A DNA stretch of 64,000 nucleotides from Furcasterigmium furcatum (taxonomy: Eukaryota > Ascomycota > Sordariomycetes > Glomerellales > Plectosphaerellaceae). Position numbers and translations under genes: made by a program. Of the stretch, positions 34,930-51,375 are shown piece after piece; the stretch's first letter is position 1; every line of letters starts with the position of its first letter. The notes under the pieces are model-generated. The model was not told where the DNA came from. It was given only the letters and a program-made list of their open reading frames with translations, and made no database searches. The stretch is from positions 4,375,626 to 4,439,625 of the forward strand of contig BCIA01000002.1 in NCBI GenBank assembly GCA_001599815.1. The letters are read 5' to 3'.

Positions 34930-37900
34930 ACTACGGCTCAAGGGCAACGATGGGCGGCAGGATAGCTGGACGCGAGGTTTTTAGGTCTCGGGCCGGCTGG
35001 GGAGGAAGCTCGCAGGTAGGCAGGTTCGAAAAGGGTCCGTCGAGTCCGAGTCAGGTTGGAGGAGAGTGCAGGTACGCAAAGGTTGAAGAAGGGACAATTG
35101 GACCGCAGGTGTGAGACTTCGTCTTCGAGTCTCGAGGAGGCGGCGCGCCGGTGTATAAAGATGAGGACCCGAGATAGCGCGAACCACCCGGCAAGTCGGG
35201 AATATGGTTAAAATGGGTGTCGATGACAACAAGCGACTAGCCCACCGGCCCTGAGCGAAGATCTCTGGAGTGGCAAGGATAGCGTGCCTTGACCAGAATC
35301 ACGGAAGCAGGACCGCACGCTGGTCGCGTTCTTGCCCTCTTGAAGGTCTGCGGTCCTGGGGAAGCAGGCGCACTAAAATAGGGCGCTAAGAGGCGGATTG
35401 GGCTGGGCTCAGTCCGAGAGCAGGTCTAGCGCGAGGATCGGAGATGGTTGCTATCTCCAGTCGAGACTAGCACGGCCAAGTCCAGTGATGTACCTGAGTC
35501 TTCAACAACAGGAACTGACTCTTGTCGTGGGAAGATGCCGGTGGTGCCGCGACAGACAGAGCGACGGAGGCGGCTCTGGGCGGGTGGAGGATGAGTGGTG
35601 AGAATGAGACGGCGGTGGCAGAGGAGGGGGTACGCCGATGAAGGATATGACGAGAGAGGTATGACCTTAGCGCCGTTCACGGGAGAGCGCGGTATATGAA
35701 AGAAAGCGCGGTCAACCGAGGGAGAGGGCGAGAGAGTGGGCGAGAAAATGATGGGGTAATGGAAGAGAGGGCCTAGGTCTCTCCGAGGGGCTGATTCGCA
35801 GCCGGTGGGGCTTTGCAAGTCAGGCAGGGAAAGGCTGAGAGGAGAATCCCAGGTACTGTTTAGCGGCACCAGCAGAGGGTCCCCAGAACGAGCACAGGCG
35901 TCCCACACGAGGTGGTGGCTGCTGAGAAGGGGGGTGTTGCTCTAGTGCCGCGGAGGAGTGCGTGAGGGAGGTGTGGTGGATAGCTCTGGATCCAGGCTCT
36001 CAACAGCTCGGCCAAGTGAGAGCGCCAGAAGGTAATTTGCAGTGAGTGATGGCGGTACGCTCCCGGCGAGTCACTGGAAGCGTGGTCGCACGCGTCAGCA
36101 CGGCGATGCGGCAAGTCCGGATTGGTGATGGGATTTGAGTTGCGTGCCGGTGCTGTTTGTGATGCCTCCACGAGAGGTGAGGATAGAGGGGGACGGGTGA
36201 AGGGGTCCCCTGTGTGCCTGTCCGATGTCTGTCTGGCGGCCTGTGATGATAGGGGGTCGAGGTAGCGAGCTGCTGCTCAGGCGGTCAATTCCACTGCCTG
36301 GTGTTGCCGGAGGGGTATCTTTCGAATTGATGAAAGCGCACAAAGGCCTATCCCGGTACTTGAACCTGGCCGGATGGAGATGGGGCCTGCTCGCGGTCCC
36401 ACGTCGTGCCCAAAGGTGCTGACTCGCGGATTGGAAGCGCGAGTAAGTGAGCTCTACCGCGTGGATGCCAGGATGAGGGCATCAAATATGAGTAAGACAG
36501 GAGGTTCCGATTCAGGGTCCTGTCTCTCGAGTGATTCTCCTTTCAGGTCGAGTCGCGCGACTCTGCTGTTGCTTTTGTCAAGACAAGAGCTCCAGCTTCC
36601 CTGACTGACCGAAGGGGCACCGCTGAGATGTCGTAGAGCGGAGCTCCTGATAGCAGGGCCCAGTAGCAGGCGTGTCGGACAGGGGAGCGTGGTGAAAATG
36701 CAAGATGTGAACCCCTGTTCCCTGCCCCCAGTGTCTGTTGTGTCGTCTGGGAGGTCTCGTCTCCGGGTGTGGGTAAGTCGGCACTGTGGCGACGAATGGG
36801 ATGGAAAGGAAGGGGCGTGTTTCTGTTGAAGTTGGAGAAATAGCGCGTTGACAGGGATGACCGTCGCAGCTGTCGATTGGCTGGAGTCGTCGATACTCTG
36901 CCGAATTGGATGCTGCACGACCTGACGTACCCCGGAAGCGTGGTTCCCTTGGGAGGAGGATGGGAAATGCAGTCTTGTGGTGTGCGATGATGATATCGAT
37001 GCTCCGTTTTTTCTTCACTTGAGCGATGCCGAGACAGAGAAGTGCGTTTAGCCTTTTGACCGCGACGGTGCAGCAGGGCGCATTTGGGAGGCGCAGGACT
37101 TCACGCAGGTGGCGGACGTTGCTGTGAGGAGGTCAAGTTAGAGTCCGGAGCGAATGGTTGCGCAAGGGTGGGAGATGGAGCTTGTCCTCGTGGGCAGCAA
37201 CATGAACGCGCGCCGGGTGAGTGAGTGAATGGCAGACGCTCAAGCTCCCAAGTGAGGAAAGTGGGCGTTTGGTGGGAATGTGGGCTTTCACTGTTTCTCC
37301 CGGTCCCTGGATATGGCTTAACCGGCTGGCTCACTGACCTTGGATGGGGCGAAACGTCTTTTGCAGTGCACGTTGGGTCCCGTTGAACCTGTCTGTCTGG
37401 CTGCGCGTCTGTCGTCACCGGAGTGCCGATTACGATTGCGGCGAGCCACACAATGATCGAGGCTTGCCGGGTCCGGAGCTGCCTGACTGAAGCTCGCCGG
37501 AGATGCTCGTGACTGTGGGACCTCCTCGGTCAGATGACCCACGATCGACTCGGGGGGTCTCGTAATAATCGAAGAGAGAGAAAAAGGCTCGTAGTGTGAA
37601 CGCAAAATGACGATGCGCTGAATGTGAAAGGCTGGCCACGTCTATCCTTTCTCGTGTCGACTGGTGTTTGAGGGAAATTTGTCCTGGGTGGGCGGGAATT
37701 CTGGACGGGACTGTAAAAATCTGGTCACGAAGCCACTGTACGTGTAACGCGAAAATTGTGCGGGCAGCACAGTGCGAGCAGCCTTGATGCCTGTTAGCGG
37801 CTTCGCCTTGGGGACAGACAGCAGGCACGTCCAGGAGGTGGTTTCCATTTTTACAGCAGGGAAGGCGCAAGCAACACGCTCTGGCAGGTAAGTACACACG

Positions 37901-38232
37901 CAGCAGCAGGAGCCGGAGTGCGGGAAAGAGCAGGGGCGTGTTCTCTGCGGCTTTTGCACCGAAACTCAAGACGTGTGGGTGGATTAGAACGATCTGCGCC
38001 TTTTTCCCACGCTAGGCCCCGATGACTGAAGTCGCCAGCAGGGGTTGACATGATTCCCCATCATCCTCCAGCAAACCACGGCACACACCTCCTCCAAAAT
38101 GATTGCGTCCTCTTGGCCTTTGGCTCTCCCCCCCTCCACCCGGTCCTGGTCCAGGGGGGTGGGCGGGGGTCTCCTTTGGTTGCGATGTGCCGATTCTTCC
38201 ATCCCGACAGGCCACCCTGCAGAGCTGCAGAA

Positions 38233-38253
38233 CTGCTGCTGCTGCTGCTGCTG
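38233..38253. repeat. (CTG)7 microsatellite
   Basis: Seven CTG units in a row, followed by an imperfect extension (ATGCTG). It is not inside a supported gene. Confidence 0.8.
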
Positions 38254-39672
38254 ATGCTGGGTTGTCGATCATCCACGACTCGGTCACCCGGCTTCTTCCT
38301 CGCCGTCCACCCTCGCCTCACCGCTTTCCTCCGTCAGGCCCAGCAGGAGGTACACGTACCCCCCATGCTGACTGGAGAGACCGGAGACGGCAAGCATGTC
38401 TCATCCCGGTGACAGACGGCCCGCGTGGGATGTTGCTGTGCCTGTTGGTACAGGCCACATCCAGGCAACGAGAGCTAGCCATCCCGTCCGAGGCCCGGAA
38501 AGGCTTGACAAACGCTGACAGCCGCGGGAGCGTACGCTGGCCACGGACAGTTCGAGCACCGGCGGCGGGAGAGCGGCGACGGTGCCAGAGCCGAGAAGCA
38601 GCATGCAACTCCCCCCCCAGCCCCCCTCTTCGCTGGTCGAGGCCGATGCACGGAATGGCCGCGGCCCAAGAGATGGCCTCCGATCTGGCTAGGCCTAGCT
38701 CCGTGGTCTGGTGGAGGGCCCCTGACTCGAGTCCGCCGAAGCCTGTGATTTTCGGCGGCGCCCCCCTCTAGACACTCGCTTCAACGCCCGCGCTGGTCCC
38801 AGACCCCAGCAGAGCACATGGCCATTCAACCTGACAGGGATTTCATTCCTGCTGTGTTCGACAGCCCTCTGCGGCCTGGCCTGATGCGCTTGACAATGCA
38901 CCAACGGCACGTGCGACTGTCTCGCCTTATTCATGAGAAGAATGTCAACCATGATCTAACTGAAACCGACTGAGGGATGCAACTGCGACCCCACGATTCG
39001 ACTCCCTGTTTCTTACAACCATGTGCCTGGCTCCAAGTTGGGGTCCAGCCTGGCGGAGTGAGCTCCGCAGCATCATTTGGCTCGCCCGGAACTCTGGCGC
39101 CAGATGCGCCTCTGAATCGGCGCTGGCACCAAACTCAAACCGTCCTCAGCATCAACGACATGCCGAAGTATGTCGGGTGCAAAGCAATGGCTTCTCGAGC
39201 GACCGAAAGTGACACGGAAGCATCCGTGTATTCAGCATGCGAGCATGGAGGCTGATAAGTAATATCACGGACCAGAAACGAACTCCACAAGAAACTCTCC
39301 TAGTGCGGCGCAGCACGCTAGCTAGAAGATGATCTTCCGGCATTGAAGCACACCACGAAACCCGGGCGCGACTGGTGCCATGATGATCTGCCTGTCAAGC
39401 AATCCTAGGGTGATTGGCGACTGGGCTCTAAGGATTCTAGCGCATCTGCACGCCCCGCCAGTTCGACTGTGCCAAAACAGAAATCCCCTTTCAGGAGATA
39501 TTCGTTCCAATTGACAGCACTCATGCCTCCAGGCAGGTCTGGTCTGAGGCCGCATCGACACAATGGGGAGAGAAGCGGGCACTCCTGGCTTACGGCGCAA
39601 TTCTACGACGCCGGTCTCAGTCATCTCGCGGATCCGGGTCCTGACAATCGCGGCAGAACACCTTGGCCAACA

Positions 39673-39753
39673 GGTGCGGGCAGCTCAGCGACCCTTCAGA
39701 AGGCTCACTACGGGTGCGGGCAGCTCAGCGACCCTTCAGAAGGCTCACTACGG
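39673..39753. repeat. Exact 40-bp tandem duplication
   Basis: Two identical 40-base units in a row (39673-39712 and 39713-39752), each containing GTGCGGGCAGCTCAGCGACC and TTCAGAAGGCTCACTACG. The identity is complete, so the event is recent. The unit is not a multiple of three and no gene covers it. Confidence 0.9.
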
Positions 39754-42700
39754 CCTGTGCAGGCAGGACTCGATTGGCCACGTCTTTCCGTTTCGTTCGC
39801 GTTGATCGCCCACCATCGTCAATCCTTCGAGGTCCATTTTCTGGTCCTTGGACACGGGTGCATCTAAGAAGTGAGTGCTGCCCGTCCCGCCCGCCCCGAA
39901 TCTCATCCCTCTTGATTTACTAGCATCGCTCGACCGTCGCCCGTTGCATCGTCTTGGTGTCGAACCGGCTCAATGCTGGCTTGTTTTCCTCGTTCCCCAG
40001 TCCTGAACTAGCCCATTCCCGAGACCCTGGTTCTCCTCGGCGTCAGGTTGGGGGCTGAAAACCGCCCACCTCCATGATCACTCGTCGTCGCGTCGGTCCT
40101 AGGGCCACCAAAGATCCCAGTGACCCAGAGCGCTGGGATGAGCTAAGTCTGCTAACCCCATGAACAGATCCTAGAAGCGCCGGGTCGCTTAAGGACGACT
40201 TTCAACCTCAAACCGTCCCTCTGATGAAGAGATCTTCACTGGATCTGTTCCCACACAATGCACCTTTGGTCTTTTGTTGTTAGGGGGCCGCCTCCTTTCG
40301 GCCGACCGACCAGCTGAGGCGGGGCCGAGATTGGACTCGATGGGACATTGTTTGCCGCATCCAAATCACTTCATTGTTGCCGCTTCTGCCTGCACCCTGA
40401 TCGAGCGATTGCTTCCGAATGCGTGGGCCAATTCGTGCTTGGCTTCGTCGCCACTGTCGGAACTGCCCAGCATCGCTCAGCTCCCAAAACAAGAATTTCA
40501 CCGCGAGGCGCCTGCCGAAGACGGAGGCGACTGATCGAGGCCTGTCAATCTGAAAGGAGCCAGAGACCCAATGAGCGTCAACGCATGGAGCGGTCGACAG
40601 AAAGGATATGTCACCAGACCTTGCAATTTCGCGCAGAGGTTCAGAAGCCGCCCCTCGCACACATCGCACCCCCCTGTCGATGTCAATCTCACACCGCGCG
40701 TTGTGCGGTTGTGCGGCTTGTCGGCGAACTCTCGGGCTCCGAGGTGCGCCAGGAAGATTGCTGCAGCGAGCACTCACTCTTCTGCTGGAGAACCCGCCAT
40801 GCAGTGCTTGCACTAGGGTGTGCTGAGAGGTTGAGATGATATTTCGACGAGCCTTCTGCACGAGAGATTCCATTCACTCACGTGGACGACCCACGTATGC
40901 ATCCCGCTAGGTGGGATCACTCTTGGCGACGCACACAAGCTGTGTGTGTGTGAGCATCGCGCCCCGGCGGCGCAGCTGGTTCGCTGCGCATCACGTCGAC
41001 TTCTTCGACGCTCGAAACACGCATTCACGACTGCATGTTTCCAACAAGGGCTGCCCCGCTTCTTCTTCGTTTTCTCTCAGAGACAAGACTCTAATGACCA
41101 ATGCGCGGTGCAGAAGGGTGGCTGGGACGCCCTGCCGCTTCGGCTGCTGGTCAAGGCAGTCGCGGAATTGAATCCTGGTTGAGGGCCGCATGGGAGGCGG
41201 TTTGTGACCCATTCGCCGACCTGCCCCTCCATCCTCGGCAAACCAAGTTGGGCGCGTGGTTCACACCCGGGACAGGAAGAAGAAACCACGTTGTTCATGC
41301 TCATTTCCTGGTCCGGCCAGGGCCCAGCCTCTCTCTTGTGCTTGACTGGCATGCCAAGGGTGGCAGTCGAGAGAAATCTTTGAACTTCCCGATACCCTCA
41401 TTGCTGGACGAAGCCCGGTTTCCAGGAGGTCATGTCCACATAACGTCGTACTGTGGCGGATGCTCTGTTAACGCCACAGAGCAAGGATGCATGCCCATGG
41501 TGTGGGTGGAGAGTGAAGTGAGCTGGCAGCTGTCGTCGTCACCCACAGTTTCAAAAGCAGTGTGCCCGTGCAACGCAGCAACGTATGTACTTCCACGATA
41601 GGCGATGGGAGCGTATAGCGCTCGGTCGCCTTGGGTGCCGACCTCAGCATCCGGCTGCCCATCATGCATTTGGCGGTGAGGCGACGTCGCCCAGGGCCAT
41701 GGAGATCAGATCACATCGGCCGCTTGTACCCGCGATGGCTCACTCAGCCATATCGAGACTTTGGCCGAGAAGGCCTCAGGCACCAGGGCAGTTCTTGGGA
41801 AAGCTGATGGGGGTTCCAAGAGCGACACATGACAGCCATTGTCTGCGGCCACCAAGGTCCGAATGGTTCGCCAGGCAGCCAGTTTTGCGTGCAGTGCAAT
41901 CTTCTTGCAGCCTGTTCCCAACCATGGGTCTCAGGCTCGACGACTGCCTCATTGCTGAGCTGCTTATTTCGAACAATGGGGATTGGACGGAACACCGCCG
42001 TTGACACTAGGCTTGACCAGATCAGTGATCAGCCAGTTCCCCGGAAAGCTTCGACCCTCAACTCGCACAAGTCTGCGCGACATGGCGCCTCGCACTAGGC
42101 CAGACCAACTCAAAATCATCCTAGCGGTGGTTTTTGAATCATGGGCGATACAGCTAAGGACAGCGATGCGGCAGGGAGATCTGCATAGCAAGCCCCAAGC
42201 TCCAGTCATCGTGTCGATATCCCACATAGACATCAGATAGCCTCGAGGCGGACAATTGCTTGTCTTGTCAACATGGCAACAATCGACCCAGTCGATGGTG
42301 CTACCAGGAGGCGTCCGCTGGGATCGCCGTGTATGTAGATGCGAAGAGGCACCCTTCCTGTGCCTGGTGGGAAGCCCTCGTCTAGCGCGGTCTTAACGTC
42401 CTCAGGTCACTGTGCGAGAAGACCACGATCTGGGCTGGGGTCAAAATGCCCGCGGATGAAGCTCTCGCGAACGGACGTTCGAGAGGGCCTTGGGGATCAC
42501 CCACCCCCTTGTCTGGCTGATGCTATGATCCTTGCAGCAAATCATCCGCCAACTCCACTGTTCTAGCCATCCAACCAGCACACGCACGAGCCCCATGACG
42601 ATGGCATGGCAAGGGCAGCAGTGTTTGTAATACATACATATCGACAGCTGCGACTTCGCACCAAACACTCATCTCTCCACTCCCAGCCATCGATGGGAGG

Positions 42701-43983
42701 CGGAGAAGGATTGGTCACGCAAATGCAGAGGCTGGGGGCACACTCCACAGCAGCACCCTCTCGTCCTCTCATCAGCATCGCGATCAACTCCTCCCAGATC
42801 GGGCGCCGAGCGAAAGCTGAATGCCTTCAACCCTGTCGTTACCCACAGAGAAGTCGATGACTGGCTGGTGGTGCGTCGGGTTGACGTGATTCCGATGCTC
42901 CGCCGAGAGATTGATTGACATTATGTGGAATTGAGCAGGGCAGAGAACGGGGACAAACTGAGACCGATCATCCCAGTTGCAGGATCACGCTGCCCCTGGC
43001 TAGGATAACCAGAGTGGTCGGGTCCCCTGGCTCAACGCGCCGATTGCTAGGCAGCCCAGCAATACTTTTTGCTGGACACTCGGGCCAGGGCCGGGCGGCA
43101 TCTGACAGGTGACCGACTGTCGACGGAAGTCTTTGGTTGCGACGCCATGTCTTGTCTCGGGGCCGACCTGCTGCCCTACGGATGGATTGACTAGCAAGAG
43201 CCGGCATATTCGGACCGGACTTCGATTATCCATCATCCATCAAGCAACGTCAGCAATACGCAGCAGACTTGCCGCTTCGCCCGATGGCTGTTTGAATGCG
43301 ACGGGCAAAATATCCATCATGATGTTTTGTCCTCCTTCCAGCGTCTCCCACCAGTTTTACACCCGCCTCCCCGGCTGCACGTCTCAGCATCCAGGACGGT
43401 ATTCCAGCGCACCTGCTGGGGGGCGTGCGTCTACGTAGCTCGCACTACCAAGCAGCCTCCGCACTTGGGGCCGCGCCCAGAAAAGCCAGGCCACGAAGAG
43501 AGGGTGTGCAGAGACAACCCCTGCCTTGGGATCTTCAAACCCCTGCCCCCCACTTTGCAGGTTTCCCCGAACAGGGCAAAGCGCTGTCGACGGACTCAGC
43601 CCGATGATTTTCGGCCGCGTGGGTCACGTCGATCCGTTCGGGGCTCATGGGGGATAGGCGAGCGTGCTGCGAGCGAGCGAGAACTCTCGAGGAACTGAAC
43701 AATTGCGCGAGGGGCAGGGAGCAGCAGAATGGAGCTTTCCGTGCTCGTTTCTGAATACTCAACTGGGAACTGCACTAGGCCGCCGAAAAGGGGGGGCGCC
43801 AGCTGAGAGTGTGCTTTGGGGGATCCGCGAGCGAGAGCGGGAAAAGCAAAATCCTGACGAGGGTGTCCTTGATGTCTCTCCTGCATGCGCGGGCGCAACC
43901 ACGCACAGCAAGTCGAAGCCAGGCCGAGCGCTGCTTGCGGCGCCGGGTCGGGGAAAAGCTGGCGCGACAGCCGAAGGTGAGCC

Positions 43984-44379
43984 TCACGTGGAGAGGGGGT
44001 GGGAAAACCTCGAGGTCATGGCTGCTGGTGGGCTTCTCCCCTGGGCTTGGGCGACTGGGCGCTTCCTGGCAGGGAGGGAGTGAGGATCCCCGTCTGCACC
44101 CAGTGCTGTGTCCCTGGATGCCTCTAAGGCCGCCTGGTCATGTTCACTTTGCCGGGGTCGCTGCGACGGCGTCGTCGTCGGCGCTCGCGCTGCACCATGT
44201 TCCTGGATCAGGTACGCTTCTGGTGCCAGAGGCGGCGGCGGTAGCTTCGCTCGAATGCCGTCTGCGGCCTGATGACATACCCAGACCAGGACGAGGACGG
44301 CCAGCAGCACGCAGAACATCGTTACCATCAGCCATCCCGTGCTTAGGCCGTCGCAAAAGGGCGTAGCCATACTTGGCAT
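43984..44379 (-). CDS. Possible small single-pass membrane protein
   Basis: Open frame of 131 aa starting MPSMATPFCDGLSTG. It has one strong membrane helix at about 16-38 (WLMVTMFCVLLAVLVLVWVC), then a Pro-rich, hydrophilic tail. The helix is the only reason to list it, since a random frame rarely gives so clean a segment. There is no family match, no confirming splice site, and the frame continues open upstream, so it may be chance. Confidence 0.25.
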   Translation of the reverse strand: MPSMATPFCDGLSTGWLMVTMFCVLLAVLVLVWVCHQAADGIRAKLPPPPLAPEAYLIQEHGAARAPTTTPSQRPRQSEHDQAALEASRDTALGADGDPHSLPARKRPVAQAQGRSPPAAMTSRFSHPLST

Positions 44380-47300
44380 CTGGACATGCGCCTTCACGCA
44401 GAGAGCTGGGCCCTCATCAAACCTCTCCCGAGCCCTGGTCCATGCCCACGAAGCGCCGATCACTCTTTGCCTGTTTCGTGGAGTCGAGCACGATAGACCC
44501 TCCTCAATGGCCAAGGTCGAACAGGGAGAGAGCTTCCAGATCACCAAGCATTTCCGCATTTGCGTGTCTCGGCGGCCCCCGTGCTGTTTGCTTTGCTTTC
44601 AGCTCTGCCAGGTATTCCCCGGCACGTCTACGGGGAATTTGCGAGGAGGATTATCCAGCCCTCGCCGATGATACCGGCAGTTGGCCGACATCACAGGTAC
44701 CGGCGCCTCCCCCCCTTTCTCATCTCATTGTGAAAGGAGCAGGAAGGGAAGAGACTTCCTTTGATGCTTGCTCCTGTGGGGCCCCTTTTCTGCAACTCGG
44801 GACCGACGATGAGGTAGCATCTCTCAACATTCTTGTGGCGGACGGCGACCTCTGCAACTAGTCGGCGAGATCCGCCCCTGAAAGAGGGTCCGTTCATGTC
44901 ACTGCTCCTCCGGAAGATACCAGAGCTCGCAGAACAAGAGACGAGCGAGCTTGCGCACTGACTATGCCTTGGGTTAATTGCGGAACTTGATCACAGCGTC
45001 CTGCCACACCACTGTCCAGCCCACGGCCTGAGCTCCTTCGGCGTGTGGTGTCGTCCCTACTTCCTCCGGGACTCCGGAAGCCAGTGGACAGCACCTGGGA
45101 GCGTGGCTTAGAGCTTCTTTTCAAACAAAGGGCGGGCCTACCAGGTGTTGGGGGTGACAATGCGGCGGACGGATGTCCGGCAGCCGTTGCTGATCACCCT
45201 ATTTCCCCGGTGGCTATGTGAGAACGTGCTGCTGCTGATCCGCCCACCCAAGCCCGGTGTCTGTTGGGCAGGAGCTCTCAGCGGCACGGTCGAGACGGGC
45301 AAGCCTTTGAAAGAAAACCGTAGCACTGCACGGACGACACGCTCGTTAGATCAGATGACCGGTACATGGCTTTCCCCTCCTCTCAGGCGCGTCCCACAGC
45401 CCGTGCCTTGGTCTGCGCAAGGTTTTGGCTTCATGGGTCTAGAAGGCCGCGGATCTGCAAAGTTCGGATGCCCGTCAGCCCGTTGCCCCTCCTCCATTTC
45501 TGCCTGGGGGCGCCCTCTGCTGCATCTCGCACTGCGTCCGTGTCTGCGAATAGAAGCCTGGCCTGGCTCACGGCCATATCCCGCGGATGCTGCAGTGAAA
45601 GGGGGGCTGGAATGAGAGAAGGTTGGCTCGTGGAGGGGCAAACGATGCGAAGTTCTGCTCAGGATGGGATGAGGGGTGGTGTGACGCGTTGTTTTTGGGT
45701 GTCGAGGGGCGAGAACCTCCCTCCGTGGGAGATGGTGTTGTGGCACGATTCATGAGTATGCTTTTACTCCTCACCTGAGCTCGACGACTCTCGCAGATTG
45801 GGTTTGAGAATTCCCGCGATCCGGTGACCGAGGGGATGTAGAACGAAGTACATTCACAGACCCGGAGAGATGCTCCGGGGGCGAGGAAGATGCCTTACTC
45901 GTGGCGAGCAACGGCCTTCGGAGGCCACTTCAGAGCCGTGCAGACCGGGCTTCCGTCGCCCCGAGTGTCGGGCGAGTTTAAGGGAAGCTGTTGATATGCG
46001 AGAATGCTTAGAGATAGGCAAACGCGCTCCTTGAGCTCGGATACCTCGAGTGCTTCTGTTCTCGGCCTGTAGATTCCAGTCTGCTCTCGGTGTCCAGGGA
46101 CGCGTCGACTGACGATCTTGCCTTGGGAGCTCTTACGCGGAAGCGGCCTCAAGACACATTGGCCTCCTGATGCAAGACGATGGTCACAGCGGACTGGCGC
46201 ATCGTGATGCTGTGTTCTCGGACCGCACAGCATATCTGGCTGCATAACTTCGCAGTTCCCACGGACGTGACCACGCCCACGGCTGCCCCTATTCGAGGAA
46301 CAACCTGCGCACGTGGACATGCTCGACAGAGCGGACAGCAAGCTGATCTCCAGTTCTTCTCATGATGACCCGATGATCGCCGTCGTCGTCGGGGAACCGT
46401 GTACCAAGCATCGTGAAGGTCTCGCCCATCCCATCCCGGCCAGGGGGGGCGTCTCGAGCTTCCTATGCTGGCGATGCTTGCGGCCCATGCCTCTGGCCAT
46501 CCGTCTGCTGACCCTGAGAAGGAGTGAGATGAGGTTTCATCCGCCGAGATAGCAAGTGACTGCGCTAGAGGTCCTGCAGATTATTAGATTGCACTTGAAG
46601 CTCTTAGCCCGTCGGAGACCCCTGGCCCCGTCGCGTTGCCAACTGCGCTACTACCGCGAACCCCTGAACATGTCGCTGGCCACGATGGATTCTGGGATGG
46701 CGGGGCGGAATGGACGATGCCATGCATGCTTGGATGGATGATGAGGCCTCTGCGGTATCAAGGTATGCTTCAACTCAAGCCACAGGATCTTCTGAGGCGG
46801 CTGGGAGCGGGAAGAGCGCGGCACCGAGCCGGTCGCTCAGAGATCGTGACGCTGAAGCGGCCGTCAGGGCAGGGAGCTCGGTCAGCCAGATTTGCAATGC
46901 AGAAGTCAACGATGTAACATTGATTGCTGGCTGCTTCAATGCGAACAACTCGCATCATGATAATGGCCATGCTCCCAGCCGCGGCCATGTCCGTATCTTA
47001 CTCGTCGGCTACACAGCCAGCAGCAGGCTCACTGGCTTCTCAGTATTGACCTGCTCTCCTCATTTCTAGTTTTCTAAATCTCACGGTGGCAGGCGAAAAC
47101 CCTACGTATAAAATGTGAACGGGCCAATGATGCAATATCATCACCAGTGATCTCAGAAACCACCAGCAATGGCCGTCACAGCCCACACAGCACACGGCAT
47201 GAAATAGAGAAATATCTGATCATATAGCATGCTGTCATCAGTAGTCAAAGTTACAACTCCTGTATCCCGGACTTTATGTACGCCAGCAACTTTCCAACTT

Positions 47301-48279
47301 GCCCCCGACGTCGAAGCCACAGTCACAGACATGGATCGCTTCGCCGAGACATTGACACAATAATTTGCAGGTAACAGCTCGAATAGAAACGGATACACCC
47401 AAGCAATATGATATTATTCATTTATTCTATGAGCCGAAATAGGGGCTGTTTGCTTCTGAACTGCAACAAAGGTACTTTGGGAACTTGCAGCCTTGCGAAA
47501 CATTGCACGAGGCTGAAACAACCACAGAGCAGCGAGATCAGACAACACGACAAGAGGCATCCATGGATGTGAAAAGCTTGCAGCTGATCCTGGCCTATCG
47601 ACTCCAATATGACCTGCACAAGTCATTGACTGGGTGGCACATGTCCTCTCATCGCTCTTGGCGACGGCAGAACGCCGTTGCAATACTCTCATCACGACAC
47701 ATGCTGCACCCGCGCAGGTAATGCAGTGTCCCCATCTCTCGCCTTGCTTGTTCTCTTGGCCTGTCTTGTTCCTTGATTGATTTATTCTGCCTTCGTCGTG
47801 GGGAGTGGATAATGAGGAGCCCAGAGTTGCCGGACGAAGGACATATTCAACAGCATCACGAGGCCAAACGAGCATCATACCACACTACAGCCACTGTCTT
47901 CATATCACGGGAGCACAACAGGTTCAATGTCAATTCTTTTATTAACCGATGATGCATGCCTTGCTATCGTCTCGAATCCCCGGAGCAAGGGGTCACGTCC
48001 ACCATCTCTCCCTGATTCGCAGGACATCTTCCCTAGTCCATGGCGGCGCAGAGATTACCTGAGGCGACGGATATCGTACCACCAAGTGACAAAGGAAATA
48101 ACCAGTCTGGTCGAAAAAAACCACCTGCCAGACGCAAAAAGACGCGACACAATCATGTCGCTGGGATACGTGCAAAGTCTAGACCCTCCTGTCTACCGTA
48201 ACGCCGTTGTTGCATATCGACAAATCCACAAATGCTACTTGCTGGAAATCCATGGTCATCACGGGGTCGGATGATGGAT

Positions 48280-50663
<2,384 letters not shown>

Positions 50664-51375
50664 GATTGCGGTGTTGGGAATCTGGGTCGAAGAAGTTGAG
50701 GTCGTGGAAGGAATTGTCGCGGGCGACCGTGCAAGAGAGTGAAAGGACGGACTAAAAGTCGTCAAACAGGGACACAAGGCGAATCTGAACGGTTCGTTGA
50801 ACTCGGCGATTCGCGTGAGGCAGATGAGGGAATGTGGGAGATGGGAAGAGGGAAGGGAGGGATGTTGTTGTTTGATGGAGAAAGGGTTGTTGGAAAGAGG
50901 GTTCTGGTTCACTTTTTGGGCAGGCAGGCAGGTGGGAGGCAGTTGGGCGGGCCCGTGCTTTCTGCCGCAACTTTTTTTTCTGGCGCTCGCCGCCAGAAAA
51001 TTTCGAGGCAACAGGGACTGCCTATCACATAAACTAGTCCCTAATTGGCTAGTTCGTGCATCATGTGGATCCGTCCCTGCCACAGGCGTCATCAAGATTA
51101 GATAAGCCTACTTGTGATTAGATAAGACCCTTTGTTCGACTTCCAGCCTGAAGGCCGGGCATGATCCAAACATCAGGGCAAGATGGGAACCGGTTTCAGT
51201 GTCATAGGCCCGTCTGCCTGTTCTACAGCTATGGATGAATCTACTGTGAAACATCTTCGTCTTTGATCCCTTATTTACGCAATATGTTCTCCCCCGTCGC
51301 GTTTGAGAAGTGTGTTTCTCTCAAGATCAGACGTTTTCGGCCACGACATCTCCGTTCCGGATCAGGGCGGCCACT
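50664..51375. other. Intergenic, Dbp2 promoter and THI20-type 3' end
   Basis: About 0.7 kb. The first 350 bases upstream of Dbp2 are CT-rich on the minus strand, as in strongly expressed fungal leaders. No gene is supported. Confidence 0.4.

Noticed and set aside
38103..38771. 222-aa open frame on the plus strand
   Set aside because: Low-complexity Pro/Arg/Ala composition, crosses the CTG microsatellite, and has no splice, start or domain support.
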